A DNA stretch of 64,000 nucleotides from Acephala macrosclerotiorum (lineage: Eukaryota > Ascomycota > Leotiomycetes > Helotiales > Mollisiaceae). Below are positions 24,381 through 36,349 of this stretch, piece after piece. The stretch spans positions 90,666-154,665 of the forward strand of contig MU119329.1 of the NCBI GenBank assembly GCA_014904845.1. Direction: 5' to 3'. The notes below the pieces were generated by a model, which saw only the letters and a list, made by a program, of their open reading frames with translations, was not told the DNA's origin and made no database searches. The position numbers and the translations under genes are program-made. Position 1 is the first letter of the stretch. Every line of letters starts with the position of its first letter.

Positions 24381-24845
24381 ATGGCGCCCAGCGTGAGTAT
24401 TTCTCCCCTATTTTCCAATCCTGTCTTCAATCCATCAATCAATCCATCCCATCTCTCCATCCACCACTGCTCGCTCTCACGACATCCGCTGACAATGTCT
24501 TCCTCGCCCCAGCTCGCAAGCAAACGCGCCTCAACCCGCTTCAGCACCTACAGCGCCGCCCCCTCCGTCGCCAACACGGTCCAGACAACCCTCAGTTCCG
24601 CCTCCGCCCAACAAGAAATCAAAGACATCGAAGAAGGGCTTGATAAACTGGAGAATAAGAAGTTGGGGCAGCAGAGATTCGTACCAACGCAGGAGAAGAG
24701 TGAGCATTTGAGCAAGCTGGCGCTGGGGGCGAAGTTAGAGAGGGCACTGGGGAGGAGGATGGGTGGGCAGGATGCGGTTATGAGGGAGAGGGGTGTGGCA
24801 AAGGGAAAGGGGGAGGAGAATGAGAAGGTTGCTTTTGCTGCTTAG
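24381..24845 (+). CDS. small conserved-looking coiled-coil protein
   Basis: The likely structure is exon 24381-24392 (MAPS), an intron 24393-24512 (GTGAGT..CCCAG, 120 bp) and exon 24513-24845, giving 114 residues. The intron length is a multiple of three and has no stop, so an unspliced form would also be open. The mature text starts LASKRASTRFSTYSAAPS (basic, Ser/Thr-rich, possibly a targeting segment) and continues into a charged helix (QQEIKDIEEGLDKLENK) followed by a basic region (KLERALGRRMGG) and a Lys/Glu-rich tail ending VAFAA. No domain is recognised. The strong donor and the change of composition across the intron support splicing. Confidence 0.62.
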   Translation: MAPSVSISPLFSNPVFNPSINPSHLSIHHCSLSRHPLTMSSSPQLASKRASTRFSTYSAAPSVANTVQTTLSSASAQQEIKDIEEGLDKLENKKLGQQRFVPTQEKSEHLSKLALGAKLERALGRRMGGQDAVMRERGVAKGKGEENEKVAFAA

Positions 24846-26506
24846 ATTGGCGGAGGATTCGATTTTACATTTCTTCGATTCGATGCCCGATTCTCCGACA
24901 AAACGAATGATACCACAGAAGACGATGTTGGGGGACAGAGGTGGCGGGCCATTGACGACTATAGAGGCATGAGTAAACATGATGGATGAAACAATCGAGA
25001 ATATTGTATGGGCATGCAGCTGGCGTTTTGTTTTTCATTACCACCCGTGTTGCGTTGTGCTAGGAAAGTGCTGTTTGTGTTTTGAAAGTATACCATCTCG
25101 TTGCTTGGTTTTCTCTGCTCTGGTGATGATCGAGGGATGGGTGTGGGCGTGGGCTTTTGCATGTTAGGGTGGCTCGTCTTGTTTGGTATGAGATGCATAT
25201 TAGAACATGGGAATAATCCTGGGTAGAATGTTATTTCTACCTTACTATCTTCTTAAAGACACTTGGGATGTGGATTGGAGTTGGGTGTTGCTGGTAAGCA
25301 TGCACATTCTGAATTTCAGTTCCTCTAGTTTTTCTCTGCTCCACTGTATGCGAACTGGTATAATAGACTGCCTTGCTTGAAGCAGGTGCTTTGCTCGCTA
25401 GATCTCCTGTTGAAACACTGTCTTCTCTATTAGTTACCCTCCTCACAATGGTAAATTCTGCTTCTTTCATGGCCCTTTCCTATCTCATAAGTAAGTTGTC
25501 GCCTTCATCGCAAGGCTCACTGCATAGTTTAAGGTATCCCACATACACATTTCTTTATGCCTGTTGGATCTGCTACTTCACTTATGGTTTATTCGGCCGG
25601 TTGGGAAGGACAGTCGAACAAATGAAGTTCTAGCTGTGTTACGTCTCTGTCAGTGTGGTATTTATAGACTGCACCTATACCTAGTTGGCCTAGACCTTGA
25701 TGTACAATAGGGAGAGAGACTGGCTTGAGGGATTGACAGGGTTTGTATGGTAGCTTTTTGTGTTGCACCGTGAGTGGAAAAAGGGTGGAGAGCATAGCTA
25801 TGCAACATCTTTGCAGCTCGATATTATGAAAAAGGAATGATGATTGATTCTGCACTAAACGTAGATAATTTGCTGTCGCTTGAAGTTCGGGTGGTCGGCC
25901 GAAATGTACTTCGGAGTTAAAAGTATGGAAACTCATATAGAGTTTGGGATAATACTGAACCTCCAATACTTCACGGATATAGCTGCAATAAATCATGAAC
26001 TGTGAGCAAATGGCTATGAATTCCGCCTATCTTGAATAACAGATGATTTCAACAATGTCCCATATTTCCACGTGACCTGACTTCACGATACCCTTGTCTC
26101 GCTAGGCGCTTCCAAAAGCATCAATTGATCAAATTCTTGTCCTCCACTTTCCACCAGCATCACAGCAAACCTGTCCTCCGCACACCCCGACCTTCCGCCT
26201 TTCTGTTAGAATCCTATTCGATTCTTCTCTTCAGATTCTTCTAATCTATTGTATTTCAGCTTCGTGAGATTCTCTTCAACTTTTTAGAGTCTGTCTCCAA
26301 GCTTCTGCTCTCTGCCTTAAGACGCGTTCGATATCCGTGACAGGACTCGACGACTTCTACCGACCGTTCCCTACTTCACTACGATCTGCGAAGTGACCTC
26401 CTAGGGCCTTTGCGCGTCTTCACACCCTCTCCCACGTCCTCTACTCGAATTCTGACTCCCGAGGTTGACAATACTGTCTACCTCATCCTTCACAACCTCG
26501 AGCGCA
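24846..26506. other. 1.7-kb spacer, no supported gene
   Basis: The left part is 3' flank of the small coiled-coil gene. The right part (26090-26506) is C/T-rich and looks like a promoter plus long 5' leader of the NTF2-RRM gene. A frame at 25373-25633 has hydrophobic residues but no splice or start context, and I reject it. Confidence 0.4.
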
Positions 26507-28189
26507 ATGGCGACCAATGGCAGCTTCTCCCAGCAGGAGCAATACAAGTCCTCGACCGAATCCTACCCTGCTACCTCGGGTGCTAGTGAGTCAACTGCTG
26601 GGGGCGCTTCCGGCAATGATCTCTCGAAGGATGAGGTCGGATGGTACTTCGTTGAGCAATACTACACGACTCTGAGCAAGTCTCCAGAGAAGCTTCATGT
26701 AAGTTTATCTGCCAAGGCCGCATGGCGGTTACTGACACTATACCAGCTCTTCTACGGAACGCGCTCGCAGTTCGTTTCAGGTCAAGAGGCTGAGGTTTCT
26801 GCAGTTGCCGTTGGTCGTAGTGTAAGTCTACAATATCCCTACCTCCGCCGGCTTCACTAATGAAGACAGGCTATCCAAGAACGTATCAAGCAGTTGGACT
26901 TCCAAGACTGCAAAGTCCGCGTCTCTAATGTCGACTCCCAAGCTTCCTACGAGAACATCGTCATCCAAGTTATCGGAGAGACATCAAACAAATCCGCCGA
27001 CTTGAAGAAGTTTGTCCAGACCTTCGTCCTTGCTCAACAACCTACTGGCTACTTCGTTCTCAACGACATCTTCAGATACATAAACGAGGAGGGTGAGGAG
27101 GAAACTGTTGAGAACGCTCAGGACCCTACGGTTGCTGATACTCTGGTCGAGGATGTTGAGATGCCAAAGGCTCAGCCCTCAACTGAGGACCCAGTTGCCC
27201 CAGCTACCTCAACTGCCTTAGATACCGAGGTGGTTGACAAGAAGTTGGAGGAGACCGTTGAGGAGGAGGAGGCTGCCGAGGAGACTCCAGCTACCAATGG
27301 TACCCCCTCAGAGGCTGAAGAGGAACCAGTAGCTGCTGCCAAGGTCGAGGAGGTTCCAACACCTGAAGTCGCTGCTAAGGAGGTCGAGGAGGAGCTCAAG
27401 GAGCCAGAAAAGCCCAAAGACCCTCTCCCAACCCCAGCCATCACCCGCGCACCCTCTACCACTAAGCCCGCTGCCCCAGTCACACCTGCTGCTCCACCCA
27501 AGCCTTTGAGCTGGGCTAGCCGTGCTGCTGCCGCAGTTGGATCCGCACCAAAGCCAGCTGTCCCTGTTGTTGCACCAAAGACTGCCACCCCACCTGCACA
27601 AGCTCGTGCTGCTCCACCAGCTGCTGCTAAGCCTGCCCCGACAATTGCTCCCGTTGCCCCTGCTGAGAAGGATAAGGAGAACGCTTCACCAACAAATTCC
27701 GGATGGCAGACTGCCGGAGCTGACCATGCTAAGCGACAAGCTCGACCACAGTCAATCTCTGGTCCGCCCGAGAAGGAGGGTACTATGGGATATGTGCGAA
27801 ATGTCACCGAGAAGGTCCAGACTGAGGACTTGAGAAGCGCTTTGCAATCTCATGGCTCTTTAGTCTACTTTGATATCAACAGGGGCAAGGTGAGCCTCTG
27901 ATATGTACTCCTCCTTGAATAGAACTAACAATGGTAGAATTGTGCCTTTGTCGAATTCTCCACCCCCGAAGGATACCAAGCTGCAGTTGCTGCTAACCCT
28001 TACTCGGTTTCTGGTGAAACTATCTACGTTGAGCCCCGTCGACCAAAGGCCGGAGCATATGGAGGAAATGGATACACTGGCGGACGAGGAGGACTCAACC
28101 AACGAGGCCGAGGTGGATTCCCCAACCGTGGCCGAGGCGGCGGAGGAGCACAACGAGGACGAGGCACCGCACCTACCACGAACGCATGA
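26507..28189 (+). CDS. NTF2- and RRM-domain protein (G3BP/Nxt3-like)
   Basis: Exons 26507-26698, 26747-26821, 26870-27889 and 27938-28189 give 512 residues; all introns are 48 bp. Residues about 41-170 form an NTF2-like domain (VGWYFVEQYYTTLSKSPEKL, LFYGTRSQFV, FVLAQQPTGYFVLNDIFRYI). A long Glu-rich then Pro/Ala-rich linker follows, containing SWASRAAAAVG. An RRM comes next (MGYVRNVTEKVQTEDLRSAL and, across the last intron, NCAFVEFSTPEGYQAAV), and an RGG-rich C-terminus (GRGGLNQRGRGGFPNRGRGG). This order matches animal G3BP and fission-yeast Nxt3, which bind RNA and act in stress granules and as a cofactor of a ubiquitin protease. The role is inferred from that architecture. The ATG lies after a long C/T-rich leader. 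Confidence 0.92.
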
Positions 28190-30662
28190 TTTGCCAACAC
28201 AAACCCAGACCCTCACGTCGGCATCCCCCCATGACAAACCTTTACGACATCGACGCTGTACCATACTTGGAGTTCGTCTTTTCTTCACGATACCAAGAAT
28301 CTGTACTCTACACCTTCCTCTTCATCATGCATTCTAGGCTTGCTTTACTCCTCTTCCTTTGGTTCCACGAAAACAAAAGTTCTGCAAAATGGTTCTACCC
28401 ACGTCTTATGCCTGATGCCCCTGCTTTCCTGCGTGTTGCACATTTGCATTTTCAAAAAATGGGTTGGACTGTGGTTGCAATGCAATGCGATGTGTTCAAT
28501 TTTGCGAATTGACGTTTGCCTTTTGGTAGATGTTTGAAGCCAAAATTCTACTTCCTTGCTTTCTCCCGGTTAGCATGGATCTTACTTTCGATTCTCTTTG
28601 TTCTTTTTCTTCTTCTTTTATGGTATGATAGTCGAATCGAGGTGTATAGCATGTTTTCATGGATGCCTTGAGCTTTGAAGTGTGGTTGTGGGAGGAGGTG
28701 GCATATGGTTCGATAGAGAGATGGATAATTATGGGTGGGTGGATATCTGGATTTGGGACAGAGTGGGAGGGGGTGCGATGTGTTGAGCTGATGGGTGCTG
28801 GTACTTGCTGGTGTGTGGATGAGGAGATGTGAAGGGGATGAAAATCTGTAATTATTCTAAAGTAATGACAGAAAGTCAAACATGCTCTTGTTGCTAGTGC
28901 CGGGTCCCTTTTCAAACTTCCTTCGATGGTAATGTCCGTATGAATTAGAGACGAACACAAGGCTTCACGTTCTTGAACATAACTCGGCAGTTGAGGTAAC
29001 ACTTTTATAACGGAACTCAAGATAGCTACAGTGTTTGTACCTTATCTCTTGTTCCTATTTCACCGCCCCAAAACAGATTAGATTAGGTATATGTGGCTAA
29101 CCCGGAAGCATACAACAACCTCACCTCGTCTCAGGAACTCTGCTTCCTTCCTTCCTAACCTCGCCTCGCGAACAACTCAGCCCAACATGCACCAGACAAC
29201 ACCACATACCTTATTCAGCCCTGCATGCAATACTTTCAATTATAATTCGCAAGTACGTCTACCGTCCCTCTCTGCACAAGCCTACATTTCGCAAGCCAGC
29301 AAACCTGTCGCTAGTCAAATGTCAAAGTCGATATCAGATCTCAATCGAAGATTGACAAGTCGATCGATATTGAATCTGCCATGTGCATGTAGGATGGGTT
29401 CGTGCACCCGCGGAGCCGGTGAGCCTCCCGTCGTGCAGATGCATGAATGAGGCATGGCTGGCTGCAGATCGGGTTGTCAACAAACTCTATCTTGACCTAC
29501 GAACTATCTCACGCATGCCATTGAACCGGTGGGAGACTGGGCGCTAGTTCTCGAGGCCCATGCGACAGTACGGCAAGATGAAGGTCGGACGTCCCAGATA
29601 TCAGCTTCGTCCTCGCTCGAACTACAAGTTCCTTAGAAGACGGTTCCGGGAACAAGTGGAAGGCCCTGCAGATGGCTAGCTCAATCTGCATAGACTCGAG
29701 TCAAGGTCATATGCAGTAAGACTGCAAAGGGTGAAAGCTATCGAGAGGACCAATCTTCAAGCTGGAGCTTGTTCTAAGCATATCTTGGGCCTTGAGGAGA
29801 ACAGTTTGGGGGGCTAAGCTGGTGAAAGCATTTTGCTGCCTTGTTGTCTTGCGGTTCTTAAACAGATTTGTGTTCAGCTTGAGATCTGGGGTACAGAAGT
29901 TCTTTTTTTCCTCATTTGTCTCTTTCATTCGTCTAGTTTCTTTCCACCGACTCATGGGCATGGTTCACCTATCGCCCTTTCCCGCATTTCAGCTTTTCAC
30001 TACCGGCTCGCGGGGGAGGGTTGGTTGGGATTTTTGCCAAGAAAGTATGTCTCGGCTTTTCCGTTTGAAATATCTGGCACGATGCTTTCTGGAGTACTAT
30101 AGAAATCGGCGAGTTTGCCCCATCTGGGATCGATTCTCCGTGAAATTTAACACGGTTTCTGTTGATTTTATTTGTCCTTGTTTTGATATGTTGAAGACTG
30201 CGACTTGAATTGGGTCGTATGGTAGAATCAATAAGGTCTAATAGATCAATACACTCCTACCGTTGGGCCTGTTGGATTCAAGAGCACCGTTTGGATTGGA
30301 TGGGAGGTCAAAAGACGCGGATTGGGATGGGAAGTGAAGACATAGAAGTGCAATGTAGGAGGCAAGATGGAGCGGTTGAGATGAGGAATGTGGACGGAAC
30401 TGTGAGTTGGGTTGATAGGGGTGCGTTAGGAGATGGAATAGAGGAAATGTCGGAGGTGTATTTTGAAAGTTGGCAGTTTGTAGGGTCTGTGGTCATGAGT
30501 TCTCCTAGAACCATGTGGATTGGTGAGCATGGGGATGCTGATGAAGTGTTGCTAGGCTGTTTGTTGTACAAGTATCTGTGCGTATTTGGGGTGGGTGTTG
30601 CCTGCTAATACTCTGTACGTTCCGCTTCTAAGCGGACGTGCTAGAGCTAACTTGAGACCAGA
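28190..30662. other. 2.5-kb spacer
   Basis: The first few hundred bases are the 3' region of the NTF2-RRM gene. Frames up to 174 codons occur but show no domain or intron pattern. I looked here for the missing first membrane helix of the MFS transporter and did not find it. Confidence 0.4.
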
Positions 30663-32187
30663 ATGCTCATTGACGACGATATTGGGCCATCCGATAATAT
30701 CAGCTGGGTAGCGACTGTTTGGGCTTTGGGAACAGCGGTTGGCTTCCTCTTAGTGGGCCGTCTATCGGATATTTTTGGACGAAAATGGATGTTCATGGGC
30801 ACCTCCTTGCTTGGTCTGATCGGCAACATCGTGGGGTGCACAGCGACAAACGTGAACTCGTTGATTGGAGCGAACCTCTGCAATGGGCTGGCTGCTGCGG
30901 GGCAACTATCATTTGGGATCATTCTTGGGGAGTTGGTGCCGAACAGGTACAGGGGACCTATCGTCACAGTCGTTTTCCTGTCGAGTGCGCCGTTTGCTAG
31001 TAAGTGAATATCTTGCGTGGAGAGTGCAGCTGACGATGGTGTAGTCTTTGGACCCGTGATTGCCAGGTCACTCATCTTGCATACAGCCGCGAAATGGAGG
31101 TGGTCTTACTACATCGGTATCATGATGTCTGTGATATCTCTCGTTTTGTATCAGCTCAGTTATCACCCTCCGACGTACAAGCAACTTCATATGCAGGGGA
31201 AGACGAAACGACAGCAGCTGGCAGAGTTGGATTATGGTGGCATGTTCTTGTTCACTTCGGGCATGGTCCTCTTCTTGATTGGACTCTCGTGGGGAGGGAC
31301 GACTTATGCTTGGGATAGTTCTCAGGTTTTGTGTGCTTTAATCATTGGAATTGCTGCTCTGGTGGCTTTTGTCCTCTACGGTAATTACTAACCGCTCATG
31401 AGACGTATACCGTCTGTGAGAGAATATGCTGACTTAACATAGAAACTTTCATCGTCAAGCACACAGCACTCATCCCGATGCGTCTCTTTACGAACATTGG
31501 CTATGTGGCTATCGTTGCATGTGCCACCATCGGAGCCATGGTCTACTACTCCCTGAATGATCTCTGGCCAACAATCATCAGTACAGTCTACTCAACTGAT
31601 GTTATGACAATCGGATGGCACTCCTCAGCAGTCGGTGGCGGAATCCTCTGTGGACAAGTCCTCAGCGGCTTCGCCATCTCCTACATCCCAAAAGTCAAAT
31701 TTCAAACGATTATCGCAGCCTGTCTCTCCTTCGCCTTCGTAACCGCCTTAGCCTCAATATCCGAAGAAAGCAACGCCTCGTTCATCGCCTTTGGAGTCCT
31801 AGGCTGTATTGCTATCGGCTTCGTTGATAACGTCACTTTTCCGGGAGTAACTTTGGTCATCGAACCCCAAGACATAGGCCTCGCATCTGGCGTCCTAGGA
31901 TCTATCCGCGCAGCCGGTGGAGCCATAGCACAAGCCCTCTATATTTCAATCCTCAATAATAAGATCGACGACTACATACCAGCTTACGTCGGTCCAGCAG
32001 CGGTAGCAGCTGGTCTCCCAGAATCAGAGCTCCAGATGCTGTTTGATAACAGTGTTGCGGGAAATTTTACTGCGATGCCGGAAGGAATGTGACAAAGAGG
32101 TTGCAGGGTTTGCCAAGAAAGAAGGGAGTTAGGAAGGAGGAGTTGAAGGATGATGATAGGGAAAAGAGCGTGGTTGTGAATTCGTAG
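30663..32187 (+). pseudogene. TRI12-like MFS efflux transporter, truncated at both ends
   Basis: Exons 30663-30999, 31045-31380 and 31443-32092 are in frame (440 codons before a TGA). The text matches MFS drug-efflux pumps of the TRI12 type: DDDIGPSDNISWVATVW, GRLSDIFGRKWMF (motif A), NGLAAAGQLSFGIILGELVP, and a C-terminal half with PGVTLVIEPQDIGLASGVLG. Two parts are missing. The frame begins after an intron-like acceptor (ACCAG at 30661) with no upstream exon for the usual cytoplasmic N-terminus and first helix. At the 3' end, the frame stops at AMPEGM, while a family-like hydrophilic tail (NVTKRLQGLPRKKG, ending SVVVNS at 32187) lies in a shifted frame, with the last helix or helices absent. 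So this is probably a pseudogene with an internal deletion. Confidence 0.7.
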
Positions 32188-32535
32188 TTTGGGGTGAGGT
32201 GTTCGCAGGATGATAGGTGGTCTGGAAACAGCGATGGGAACTAGGTATAGCTTCAGGTTGAACCTGTTGAGGCGCATATATCCCTTTGAATTATCAAAAC
32301 ATAATCAGCATGCTTTTCTTGCCTGAATATGCACAGACGAATAAAAGGTTCATGTCCACAGTGACCACGTGACTGTCCCCACTTAAAATCCCGTCGCCCT
32401 GCCTCGCGACATCCCAAAAAGTGCTTAACGCGCCCCGACTTCACGCAACTTCCCATTCAGCATCACCAGTTGCGCCTTCCTCCTGCAAACAAACGACCAC
32501 TCCGCTCCGCTAACCTACCGTCCTTGCTCTACAAA
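32188..32535. promoter_or_regulatory. promoter region of the Pob3 gene
   Basis: This 348-bp spacer includes GACCACGTGAC near 32360 and a C-rich leader before the ATG at 32536. It is the only room for the Pob3 promoter. Confidence 0.5.
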
Positions 32536-34466
32536 ATGGCCATGTAAGTTCCCCTTCTCATTCTCCCAACAACACCAAATTTCCACGATCAACGATGTCT
32601 TCAACCATGGAAGAACGCCCAGCTAAGATCGCGCCAACTCACAGGGAAAGCTTCGATAACATCTACCTTGACCTCTCGAAGGAGTCTGGTAAATGCCGCT
32701 TCGCAGAGACGGGTTTTGGATGGAAGCCTACCGGTGGTGGCGATACGTTTACGCTGGACCATGCGAATATTGGGGGTGCGCAATGGAGTCGAGCAAGCAA
32801 GGGTTATGAGGTTAAGATCTTGTTGAGGAATTCGGGGGTTGTACAGCTTGATGGGTTTCAACAAGAGGTGAGCTCTTTCCACACACAACTTGGTAAGGAT
32901 GGGAACTAATGGATGGATGGATAGGACTTCGAGCGCATGCAAAAGGTCTTCAAGAATTGGTACAGCACGAATCTCGAACATAAGGAACATGCGTTGAGAG
33001 GATGGAATTGGGGTAAAGGCGAGTTCGGTAAGGCAGAATTGGCGTTCAATGTCCAGAACAGACCTGCTTTCGAAATTCCATACTCGGAGATCTCGAATAC
33101 CAATTTGGCTGGCAAGAACGAGGTTGCGGTCGAATTTGCGCTGCCTGCCAATGGCGACGATACCGGTACGAATGGATCACTCGGTGGTGCGCGAGGCAAG
33201 GGAAAGAAAGCCGGTGCTGGGAAGGATCAGTTGGTTGAGATGCGATTCTATATTCCTGGTGTGACGACTAAGAAGGAGGCACTGGATGGAGAGGATGCGC
33301 CGAGTGATGCTGAGGAGGCGGAGGAGGAGCAGAATGCTGCCAACCTCTTCTACGATACCCTGATGGAGAAAGCTGAGATTGGAGAGGTTGCTGGTGATAC
33401 CTTTGCTACCTTCTTGGATGTTCTGCATCTTACTCCTAGGTACGTATTGTATGTTGACAGATGGAATGGTGCTGACGAGAAGCAGAGGACGTTTCGATAT
33501 CGATATGTACGAAAACTCCTTCCGATTACGAGGCAAGACATACGACTACAAGATCCAGTACGATACTCTCAAGAAGTTCATGATTCTGCCAAAGCCCGAC
33601 GAACTACACTTCATGATCTGTATTGGTCTCGATCCACCACTTCGACAAGGTCAAACCAGATACCCTTTCTTGGTTATGCAATTCAAGAAGGACGAGGAGG
33701 TTACGATTGATCTGAATATGACTGAGGAGTTGATGAAGGACAAGTACGATGGGAAGCTGTTGCCTCATTACGAGCAGCCCCTGCATCAAGTCGTTACGCA
33801 AGTCTTCCGTGGTTTGACTGGAAAGAAGGTCAACCAACCTGCCAAGGACTTCCTGAGGTATGTCAAGTTGCTGTCTTTCTGGGTATTGTTGCTAATGTTC
33901 CCAGCCACCACGGACAGTTTGGTATCAAGTGTTCAATCAAGGCCAGCGAAGGTTTCCTCTACTGTCTTGAGAAGGCCTTCATGTTCGTCCCAAAGCCCGC
34001 CACTTTCATTCAATACGACCACATCAAGTCCATCGTTCTCTCCCGTGTCGGTGGCGCCGTCTCCGCATCCCGAACCTTCGACATCACTATCCAAATGAAG
34101 GATACCAATACCGAATCACAATTCTCCAACATCAACCGTGAAGAGCAGAAGCCGCTGGAGGAGTTCTTCAAGCTCAAGGGTCTCAGAGTCAAGAACGAGA
34201 TGGATGAGGATAGCTCCGCTTTGCTTGCCGCTGCACTCAGAGATCCCGATATGGCATCCAGTGACGAGGAGGTCGTTGCTGCAAGAGCAGATAGAGGCAG
34301 TGCTGACGAGGATGATGAATCGGTGGACGAGGACTTCAAGACCGATAGTGAGAGTGATGTGGCTGAAGAATACGACTCTGCCCACGAGAGTAGCGGAAGT
34401 GATGAGGAGGAAGGAGGAAGCGACAAGGAGGAAGAGAGACCGAAAAAGAAGGCCAAGACTGGTTGA
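32536..34466 (+). CDS. pob3: FACT complex subunit Pob3 (SSRP1 homologue)
   Basis: Five exons (32536-32543, 32645-32867, 32925-33439, 33486-33857, 33905-34466) give 559 residues. The first exon is only 8 bp (ATG GCC AT). Splicing to GGAAAGC gives MAMESFDNIYLDL, the conserved Pob3 start, which supports the 101-bp intron and rejects the nearer ATG at 32595. Recognisable parts are SGKCRFAETGFGWKP and GGAQWSRASKGYEVKILL (N-terminal domain), FYIPGVTTKKEAL (acidic-flanked linker), then the tandem PH-like region (GRFDIDMYENSFRLRGKTYD, HHGQFGIKCSIKASEGFLY, SFDNI-type folds). The tail is strongly acidic and ends in Lys-rich KKKAKTG. Like other fungal Pob3 it lacks an HMG box. With Spt16 it forms the histone chaperone FACT, acting in the nucleus. 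It sits about 0.5 kb from the AT-rich boundary, with no sign of RIP damage. Confidence 0.95.
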
Positions 34467-34740
34467 GAGGAAGACTTGTGTTGATATTTGGAGTGGTAGG
34501 AAAAGAAAAGCTGCATTTATGGCGTTGGGTGGATGGATGGTCGTTTTGACGACTTGGTCTTCGGATACTTTGATAGGTGCCTGCTTTGGCATATGATAAT
34601 ACATGCATTTGAATCTGTCCCTTTCTTTTTGTTCTTGTCGTCTGCCTCGACCCTTTCTCTTCCCAAGTGGTTGAAAGAGCTGCCTTGATGTCGTTCTCAT
34701 CCTCCCTGTATTTTAGCCACTCATCTTCAAACTTTCATCA
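34467..34740. other. short spacer between Pob3 and the disrupted tail
   Basis: 274 bp of 3' flank shared by two convergent genes. Pyrimidine-rich stretches are present and no coding signal is seen. Confidence 0.4.
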
Positions 34741-34946
34741 TCATTCATTCCATGGATCATCGAAAGTCAACTGCGCTCTTTTCTTCGTCGCTTCTAGCGC
34801 CCCTTTCACATCCCTTACAGCGGCGTAACCCACATCAACAGCCACTAAAAGCAAGATTATCAATATAGCATAAAGCGCAATAGATCTGTGTTCAAGATTC
34901 GCTTGAGCGTAAAGAACCATGGATATCATCCATGTATGTTGGATTA
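34741..34946 (-). pseudogene. C-terminal end of a membrane protein gene cut by a retrotransposon
   Basis: The minus frame ending at 34741 reads back from DDPWNE through a membrane helix (RSIALYAILIILLLVAVDVG) and VRDVKGALEATKK to QHTWMISMVLYAQANL, and stays open up to 34946. There the next base starts the LTR of Copia copy A (TGTCAGAAGG, 34947). No splice acceptor is seen between the LTR edge and the frame. The simplest reading is that the element landed in the coding region and removed the promoter and N-terminus from this tail. The rest of the gene is not seen to the right of the AT-rich block within the window. The family is not recognised. Confidence 0.6.
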
Positions 34947-35046
34947 TGTCAGAAGGTATATAAGATGAGCATTCATTATTAATGATATGTGAGAGGGGCG
35001 AAACCCCCTTATATATAGGAGGAGTGGAGAGAGTCTCATTTTGACA
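34947..35046 (-). repeat. LTR of Copia copy A (100 bp)
   Basis: The repeat starts TGTCAGAAG and ends TTTTGACA, an imperfect inverted end pair like that of the 117-bp LTRs of copies B and C. It includes a TATATATA-type box and a short hairpin (GAGGGGCGAAACCCCC). Unlike the element's interior, it keeps normal base composition. The five bases before it are GATTA; the partner target-site copy was not found. Confidence 0.65.
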
Positions 35047-35438
35047 CTCTTACACGATCGAACACTCTCACATACTCTAAACGAGCGGATTCAAGAGCTT
35101 TCACATACTACATACAATACTTAATTACACTTTCGATAAACTATAATCAAAACTATATAAAGAAAAAAGTCTATAAAAAAATAGCGAGCGGTAAATAAAA
35201 AAAACGATAAGAACTAATAATAGAGTGCCAATAATAAAGACTACGATTTCAAATAAAGTTTCTATTTTAATCCAAGGCACTTTATACAATAACTATTCGA
35301 ACAATATAAACAAAATCGACGTTGTAATCGAATGCATTTGAATCGAATTCGAATTAGTCTACAAACGATCAATTAAACGATAAGTGATTCTCTTTTCTAA
35401 TTATAAGAATTACTCGATTTCTATAGTTGTTCGAAATC

Positions 35439-35658
35439 TTTAAAACAGTTTCTTTAATAATGCTTTTATTAATCTATTCGCAATTTGCTATAACGTATAA
35501 ATATATTTTAAATATATTTTTCTTTCGATAATTTTTTCACGAACGAAATAATATTAAATATCGATGTATTTAATTCGAGCGTAAAATTAAAATTTTTTCG
35601 CAAATGCGATAGTATTTTAATTGTCTTTGTAAATAATAATCGTACTCGTATTTAGATC
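35439..35658 (-). pseudogene. RNase H remnant of Copia copy A
   Basis: The minus frame reads IIIYKDN, stop, NTIAFAKKF, stop, FYARIKYIDI, stop, YYFVREKIIE and further to LIKAL. This follows the Copia pol C-terminus (EDNQ.AI.LAKN, TKHIDI, YHF(V/I)RE, ADxLTK). Each visible stop fits Gln codon CAA changed to TAA. Confidence 0.75.
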
Positions 35659-36337
35659 GCTGAAATTAATTTACTTAAAAAAGTTTTAAAACTAGATCGC
35701 TTTTTTGATTGTATTCGTTTGCTCAATATACTCGATTTTATAAAATGAGAAAAAGATCGTAAATTGACGTTTGATAAACCAATTAATAATTATCGATTTT
35801 ATATTAAATATATATTTCGATATTGATCGTTTAATATTTCGATTATCGATTCAATTGAAATTAGTATAGTCTTCGAGCGATTAAATCGATTTTTTAACAA
35901 TTAAATTTATATTAAATATATTTTAAATATATTGAAATTTTTTTTTTATTATTTTTATATATATTTCGATCGAATTTAAAACGAATCAATTAATAATTAA
36001 AACAATATAAATAAAATCGAATTACGTATTAAATATAATATATATAAAAAAATTAATAACAAATTAATATTCTCGTTAAAAAAAAAAAAATTTAATAATT
36101 TTTTTCGATTAAAATTAAATAAATTATTAATAATAAAATAAATCGATATATTATTATTCTCGAAAATTTTTCAAAAATAAATTATTTATAAAAAACGAAA
36201 AAAACAATAAAAACGATTTCAAATAATTTTTATATTCAAATAAAAATAATATAAATTGAAATCGAATATATAAAAATAAAAATAAATTTTTTTTTAATAA
36301 TATTAATATTTTCTCGTAAATTATTAATAATAAAAAA

Positions 36338-36349
36338 ATTGTTAATATA
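36338..36349 (-). pseudogene. mutated reverse-transcriptase active site, copy A
   Basis: The codons TAT ATT AAC AAT spell YINN at the place of YVDD in copy B. G-to-A changes removed both catalytic aspartates. The distance from the LTR (about 1.39 kb) agrees with copy C (1.42 kb). Confidence 0.6.

Noticed and set aside
5990..32370. recurring CACGTG sites in the gene-rich half
   Set aside because: About nine were noticed in 35 kb, which is what chance predicts for a 6-bp word at balanced composition.
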